Below, one piece after another: positions 22,701 to 24,766 of a stretch of DNA of 24,766 nt. The notes beneath the pieces were generated by a model. It saw only the letters and a list, made by a program, of their open reading frames with translations. It ran no database searches and was not told the DNA's origin. Both the position numbers and the translations under genes were made by a program. This stretch comes from a virus. Location of the stretch: IMG/VR virus record IMGVR_UViG_3300047493_000068, positions 1 to 24,766 of that record; one strand, 5' to 3'. Positions within the stretch are counted from its first letter, which is position 1; the number at the start of each line of letters is the position of its first letter.

Positions 22701-23666
22701 CTTATGGGCTCGCTGTTTTCGTCGGGAGAGTCGCAAAAATTCGTCCAGGACAACTCTTATGAGGTGAGGACATACACGCAGCACCTTGGCGAGCAGTCAG
22801 CTCAGAACATGCGTCGGTTGCTTGCTCAGGATACTTTGCTCGCTAAAGCGCGATCCAAGGGCGAGGTGCTCGGCGACTACGCACTGAGCAAAATGCTAAA
22901 TATGTCGGCGCATGTGGTCTTCTTGGCGCGCTATCGGCAGGCGATGGACGAAGGCATGACTAGCGCCGAGGCCGCGGCTGAGGGCGACCGCGCGGTGCGC
23001 TTCGCGCATGGCGGAAAAGACACGATGGACCAAGCGGCGCTCTTCCGCGCGAACAATGAGTTCGTGCGCAGCATGGTTCAGTTCGGCAGCTTCTTCAACA
23101 CGATGTTCAACCGATCGGTCGATATCGTCAATACTGGCGCGCGTGGCGTGCGCTCGTATCGGGCTGGCGATGTAAAGGATGCTCGGCGCGATTTTGCCGA
23201 CGTGATGGGCAAGGCGTTCACTTATTGGTTCCTGACCTCGGCGCTCGGTGCTGGCGTGCGCGGATATATCCAGGGACAAAAGCCTCAGGATGAAAGCTGG
23301 CCGGCCTACTATGCTGAGATGTTCGGCCTCGACATGACATCCATGGTGCCGGAATTGGAGCAGACGGCATCGCTCATGTTCGGCGTGCACAGAAGCACCG
23401 TTTCAGGAACTCCGGTGACGCAGGCGTTTGAAGAACTGGGCGGTGCGATACGGAATATGTATCACTTGGCTGAGGGCATTCCGATGTCAAAGCGCTGGCT
23501 CCAAAACGATATTGAGGCCGTTGGGACGTTCACCCATCTGCCGGGCGGCCTCGTGATTGGCCGCGCCGCCCAGTCCGTGCTCGATGATCTCGACGGCGAC
23601 GTTGACCCGCAAGGGTTCACTGGATTCGTGAGAGGCCTGCTCTTTGGGCCACCGAAGGGCAGCTAG
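16761..23666 (+). CDS. Giant phage polyvalent/ejection protein with zincin and LPD38-like regions (2301 aa)
   Basis: This is a very large protein of the phage polyvalent type, which is packaged in or injected with phage or conjugative DNA. Residues 1-85 are proline- and alanine-rich. Residues 246-312 and 344-372 are glycine-rich, repetitive and hydrophobic (GAIAGAIGGGVFGLTAGIAG), a pattern seen in segments that insert into membranes. Residues 1047-1051 read HEMGH, the zinc-binding motif of zincin metallopeptidases, with Glu1095 or Glu1102 as a candidate third ligand. Long helical stretches follow. The last 500 residues (around FRSGLGSTYIAFNPITALLH and VQFGSFFNTMFNRSVDIVN) resemble the large polyvalent-associated domain LPD38. 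Its start overlaps the preceding virion gene. The likely role is to enter the new cell with the DNA, cross the envelope and cleave host protein. The family call is by pattern; domain edges are approximate. Confidence 0.76.
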   Translation: MSGNETDLPDVEPEALVPSAGSGVPSPAPAAASGGGLPPNITPGDAEEAGSAGATPPPPPAKPQVQPAAPPNALAASGAGVPLPTSPDFWTAQIARMADQQRGQATSNLVSAQDVDPDKAAAARTLAPLLGLPAVAMEDNPSFWQQQADLRVARGVMSTDQQLQKWLASDPGNAKVAQGDVPQLGLIGRLWNGFSEGFTQSMLEQRIGELGFSEQTGTASPRQINLLQTFKEQAAAQPKEKGTAAHIGGFLGGTAQMFANALPEAATGAAYGGVTGAFGGATAGGVGAIPGAIAGAIGGGVFGLTAGIAGQSAIETSGQTYDTLNDAKDKLGRPIPESTKQAASVLSGVVTGALALAGGKVLGAPAKALVAPFVRDVAVEAATRPTLARALGTFAKSAVKAGVTGALVNGGMTATQLIAPQVAEAVTSPDFETAANDPEMRQQLINQIVDSMEQGALAFPLMELPMRGVSLYADVVRARAAARSAGQWAQMSDAAGASKTRQRAPDAFSALMQMHASAGDVDSIYVPADRVAELYQGMQTRPGDAQDPFAFVPDMQEQMDQGLLTGGDVQIPTAQFVAHLAGTDIERNLRPDIRFAPDGFTLREALELQNHPPADLTGLTDEDAGDVGVDHRGAAIQAVKADITDQLRRAGFTPNVAEQYATLIAARYGARGDDFAQSPLDLYRQEGLQVLREDQPRVGPATYSGIDEAIDSLRRGDRQPSDRQLYGPSLLEYLTGGSSGQGMNRAHELSEGGRREAAGGIQDTGGDIAAMGGNDWHRGQPGRRKLINPEGMRIEEAAQRAHDAGYFPDHPDVPDINEFLSALQDELNGRQRYVPPEGEALKREQARAISEQLRQFLDERGINIKTATNAEIKRALDEAQQGGGVRREGIAERAGEPPAAGAQRPSAPQAPAATRAAPRVITLKDLKALNLTGGANEEVDGEGMAADFARIIREANERGETVTWREDGERPQVLHTDSAGRVRNDKGLPVGWMGALTHPTTRLEITPRDVTLNQPDGSFGMRGSITLGSGERIVRLFKGSDRSTFLHEMGHQFLDELLRDAMRDDAPDDLKADAATVRKWLGLKDGEMPGVDGHEKFATGFETYLMEGKAPSVELQTAFQKFAAWLTRIYRTIVAIGSPITPQIRGVMDRLLATDDAIAEAKRGLNLNPVFKTAEDAGMTKGEFAAYTAIIRKAQAQAHDQVLKRTMRTEALKDKLAWTAESDAVRPEIEQQVKSRPALQAWHLLAYGRDILDPDREVAATKLDLAATRNILGASFPRLPRGLTAKEGGIHPDALAPAFGYESGEAMLRDIVNENVGREDAAVQMGRALPLNKYIAALVDQGIDEQLEQLFGDPLTDGTVEETALAAAHNKGQRDVLAAEMRQLGKQAGQEPPYTVQQVTQWVRASLADTPIKHAINVAKYRKAEAQAGLETQRFLLARKPIDAFKAKQRQMIAHVFATEAERLQKDWQITTTYWLNVAKAATRSGTAQPFVDQTHGILERLGINVRRDPGELSRALAGKPLADFQDEQNRLGVDLVIADFLRDQAFRQHYQTLTSDQFQAARDAVNSLLYVGRRQNWADVDGRRVALNELADQIADSTAMLPNVVRPTAYITPGAVEGGMRAAKDLLANGLGGLRMVEHLLVQLDGGKPGPLHAALFAPMKRAAEVKRGFIELKNSLLKEALDAMPADYKATLKNLVEVPGLTDPKTGKNIVLTRDNLLALAMNIGNAGEDSNLEKLAAGFGWEPEAIIPALNEVMTKTDFDFVQRVGDLYERFRDPLDQMSREMTGVGLKFVEPTPFSTQFGDYRGWYFPIIYDRFENPDVFMKEDPSSPFGGSQYFRATTRSGSTIARTGYKGRLEFDLRNVATRIDQTLHDIAFRRAVSDAYKVLTHKRIRQTIIDKAGQHSYDYLNDWLRSVARSSNVDDKAVQGLNRVMRYFRSGLGSTYIAFNPITALLHGPTAFLHGMGEVGIKYWTGAARDLMGSLFSSGESQKFVQDNSYEVRTYTQHLGEQSAQNMRRLLAQDTLLAKARSKGEVLGDYALSKMLNMSAHVVFLARYRQAMDEGMTSAEAAAEGDRAVRFAHGGKDTMDQAALFRANNEFVRSMVQFGSFFNTMFNRSVDIVNTGARGVRSYRAGDVKDARRDFADVMGKAFTYWFLTSALGAGVRGYIQGQKPQDESWPAYYAEMFGLDMTSMVPELEQTASLMFGVHRSTVSGTPVTQAFEELGGAIRNMYHLAEGIPMSKRWLQNDIEAVGTFTHLPGGLVIGRAAQSVLDDLDGDVDPQGFTGFVRGLLFGPPKGS

Positions 23667-23770
23667 GCCTGGGGCGTCATGATGCTCAGACCAGATCAGC
23701 CGCTATGGTCCAACGAACGCGCCGATATTCGCTACAACTGTTGCAGACTCATATTCACCAAGCGGGATTA

Positions 23771-23989
23771 ATGGAGATGGCGGAAAGCGATTGGCTGCGA
23801 CCAAAACAAGCGGCGAACTACCTGGCAAATCTCGGCTGCTTTTTTAGCCCCAGGACGCTGTCGAATCTCCGCAGCAACAACAATGCCGGGAAGGGGCCGC
23901 CGTTTGTCCGGTCGGGCTCGAAAACGATCCGCTATCTCAAGTCTGATCTGGAAGAGTGGGCACGGAAACAAGTGGTGAGGATCGAGTGA
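23771..23989 (+). CDS. Excisionase/AlpA-like helix-turn-helix protein (72 aa)
   Basis: The ATG at 23771 is preferred, with GGGAT at short distance; an earlier ATG at 23705 lacks a ribosome-binding site. The protein reads SDWLRPKQAANYLANLG, then FFSPRTLSNLRSNN, then GPPFVRSGSKTIRYLKSDLEEWA. This is the classic helix-turn-helix plus wing of excisionase and AlpA-like proteins (HTH_17 type), in which YLKSDLEEW is the conserved last helix. It may steer the tyrosine recombinase toward excision or act as a transcription switch. It follows the giant gene by about 100 bp. Confidence 0.77.
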   Translation: MEMAESDWLRPKQAANYLANLGCFFSPRTLSNLRSNNNAGKGPPFVRSGSKTIRYLKSDLEEWARKQVVRIE

Positions 23990-24051
23990 GGGGACGATGA
24001 ACCCTGGCCACATGGTGTGCCGCAGGATGTACTGCCATCGATACGCAGTCT

Positions 24052-24455
24052 CTACCCGCCCGTTCGGACTCTGGTGACACCCACCAGCCGGCGCTCAGGA
24101 ACGGGCGGGGCTGATGGAAATAGCTTTAGGCCGGCGTCGCTCGCCTCAAGGATAGCCTCAGGATAAGCGGCCAGGGCCAGCGCGAGCGGCTCCTTGAACT
24201 TGGCCTTGAACTGCCGAACGTGCTGGTAGCCGCCGCCGAACTGGTCGTGCAGCGCTTTCCATGTGATCGCCGTCGGCTTGGACAGCTGGTGCAGGCGGTA
24301 GGCCAGCCACACGTAGATATCCAATGCCATGCTGCGGTGCCCGATCTCTCGGATGGCCGCCTCGCGGACGGGCAACGGATGGTCGATCAGGCTCTGGAAG
24401 AAGCCCTCGTCCAGCCTGACGGCTTCGCGCCAGAATTGGAGCTGGTCGGTGTCCC
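24052..24455 (-). pseudogene. Truncated RepA C-terminal remnant
   Basis: About 134 residues match the C-terminal half of RepA: GFFQSLIDHPLPVRE, then SMALDIYVWLAYRLHQL, then ITWKALHDQFGGGYQ, ending in a proline-rich tail. They align with RepA residues about 185-305 but differ at many positions, so this is an old relative and not a recent duplicate. The frame stays open to about 24624, but that upstream part looks noncoding and its only far starts are TTG or GTG inside the DnaA box. The N-terminal domain is missing. It is probably a dead initiator from an earlier replicon; a shortened regulator is possible. Confidence 0.68.
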
Positions 24456-24614
24456 GGCTGGGCAGGATGGGGGGTCGGCGCACGATTTGTCCAGGTTGCC
24501 GCATCGCGGGCTGACAGTGGTGGTCCGGAGGTTCTCGGATGGAGCCAAGTTGCCAAACTAAGCTTGATTGGCGTGCGGATTGCGGTGAGCCGCCCTCTGG
24601 GCGCGATCTTGGAG

Positions 24615-24623
24615 TTATCCACA
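24615..24623 (+). promoter_or_regulatory. DnaA box
   Basis: TTATCCACA is a perfect consensus DnaA box. It lies beside the iteron cluster, as expected in a plasmid origin. Confidence 0.75.
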
Positions 24624-24648
24624 ACCCCTACCTCCCAACTACCGGAAA

Positions 24649-24672
24649 GAGTCTATCGGTGAGTCTATAGGT
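24649..24672 (+). repeat. Two tandem 12-bp repeats in the origin
   Basis: GAGTCTATCGGT and GAGTCTATAGGT are adjacent copies differing at one base. They are AT-richer than the flanking iterons and may help form the unwinding region. Confidence 0.55.
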
Positions 24673-24673
24673 T

Positions 24674-24737
24674 GGGGGGGTGATCCGCCGCACCTAGAGG
24701 GGGGTGATCCGCCGAACCAGGGGGGGGTGATCCGCCG
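24674..24737 (+). repeat. Origin iterons, copies 1-3 (G-run plus TGATCCGCCG)
   Basis: Copies of TGATCCGCCG preceded by 6-8 G residues have their TGATCC at 24681, 24705 and 24728, so the steps are 24 and 23 bp. A fourth is at 34-52 across the join. With the DnaA box and the tandem 12-mers they form a compact origin next to repA. RepA is the expected binder. Confidence 0.75.
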
Positions 24738-24766
24738 TGCATAACTCGCTTCGTCCACACCTTGGA

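Overview
The window is a complete small circular replicon, most likely a plasmid of about 24.73 kb. Its first and last 32 bases are identical, so positions 24735-24766 repeat 1-32. Base composition is high-GC, codons mostly end in G or C, and the RepA_C-type initiator, short ParA and small phage-like proteins together point to an alphaproteobacterium (Acetobacteraceae, Methylobacterium or sphingomonad-like). I cannot fix the genus from sequence alone. There are no rRNA, tRNA, CRISPR or transposase genes, and no relaxase or type IV secretion genes.

Plasmid backbone (about 24050 through the join to 3225). A full RepA (57-989, minus) reads toward a G-rich iteron cluster with a DnaA box. A truncated second RepA C-terminus lies on the other side of the cluster. 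Divergent from repA is a tyrosine recombinase (1156-2115) whose start is preceded by a loxP-like inverted repeat. Next come ParA (2246-2911) and a ribbon-helix-helix partner (2898-3179). A family of 15-bp palindromes phased at exactly 24 bp occurs at the repA/recombinase promoter, before parA and after the partner gene. These are probable centromere/operator sites.

Accessory part (3226-9480). This holds a Fic enzyme in a minus-strand operon with an XRE regulator and a 30-residue ORF that was easy to miss. It is followed by a tightly overlapped plus-strand operon of small unknown proteins (4988-7014) that ends at a clear terminator. Then comes a small gene enclosed by a perfect 30-bp inverted repeat with four 22-bp tandem repeats, and an operon of a terminase-small-subunit-like protein and a second XRE regulator. 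A repeat-rich noncoding block (9170-9359) with GCGTCAGGT repeats and a long hairpin looks like a second origin or control region.

Phage-derived part (9481-23989). A plus-strand replication operon ends in a Toprim primase-like protein and a RepA/RecA-type P-loop ATPase. After an AT-richer gap come a short ORF, a 717-residue virion-type protein with a lysozyme/transglycosylase-like segment, and a 2301-residue polyvalent protein with a glycine-rich membrane-active-looking segment, an HExxH zincin motif and a C-terminal LPD38-like region. An excisionase-like HTH protein closes the module.

The most interesting feature is this combination. The replicon replicates, partitions and recombines like a plasmid and carries a phage replication operon plus two very large virion/ejection-type genes. 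It has no capsid, portal, large terminase, tail or lysis genes. It may be a phage satellite or helper-dependent phage-plasmid that supplies its own ejected proteins, or a phage-plasmid that lost its head and tail genes. The sequence alone does not decide between these.
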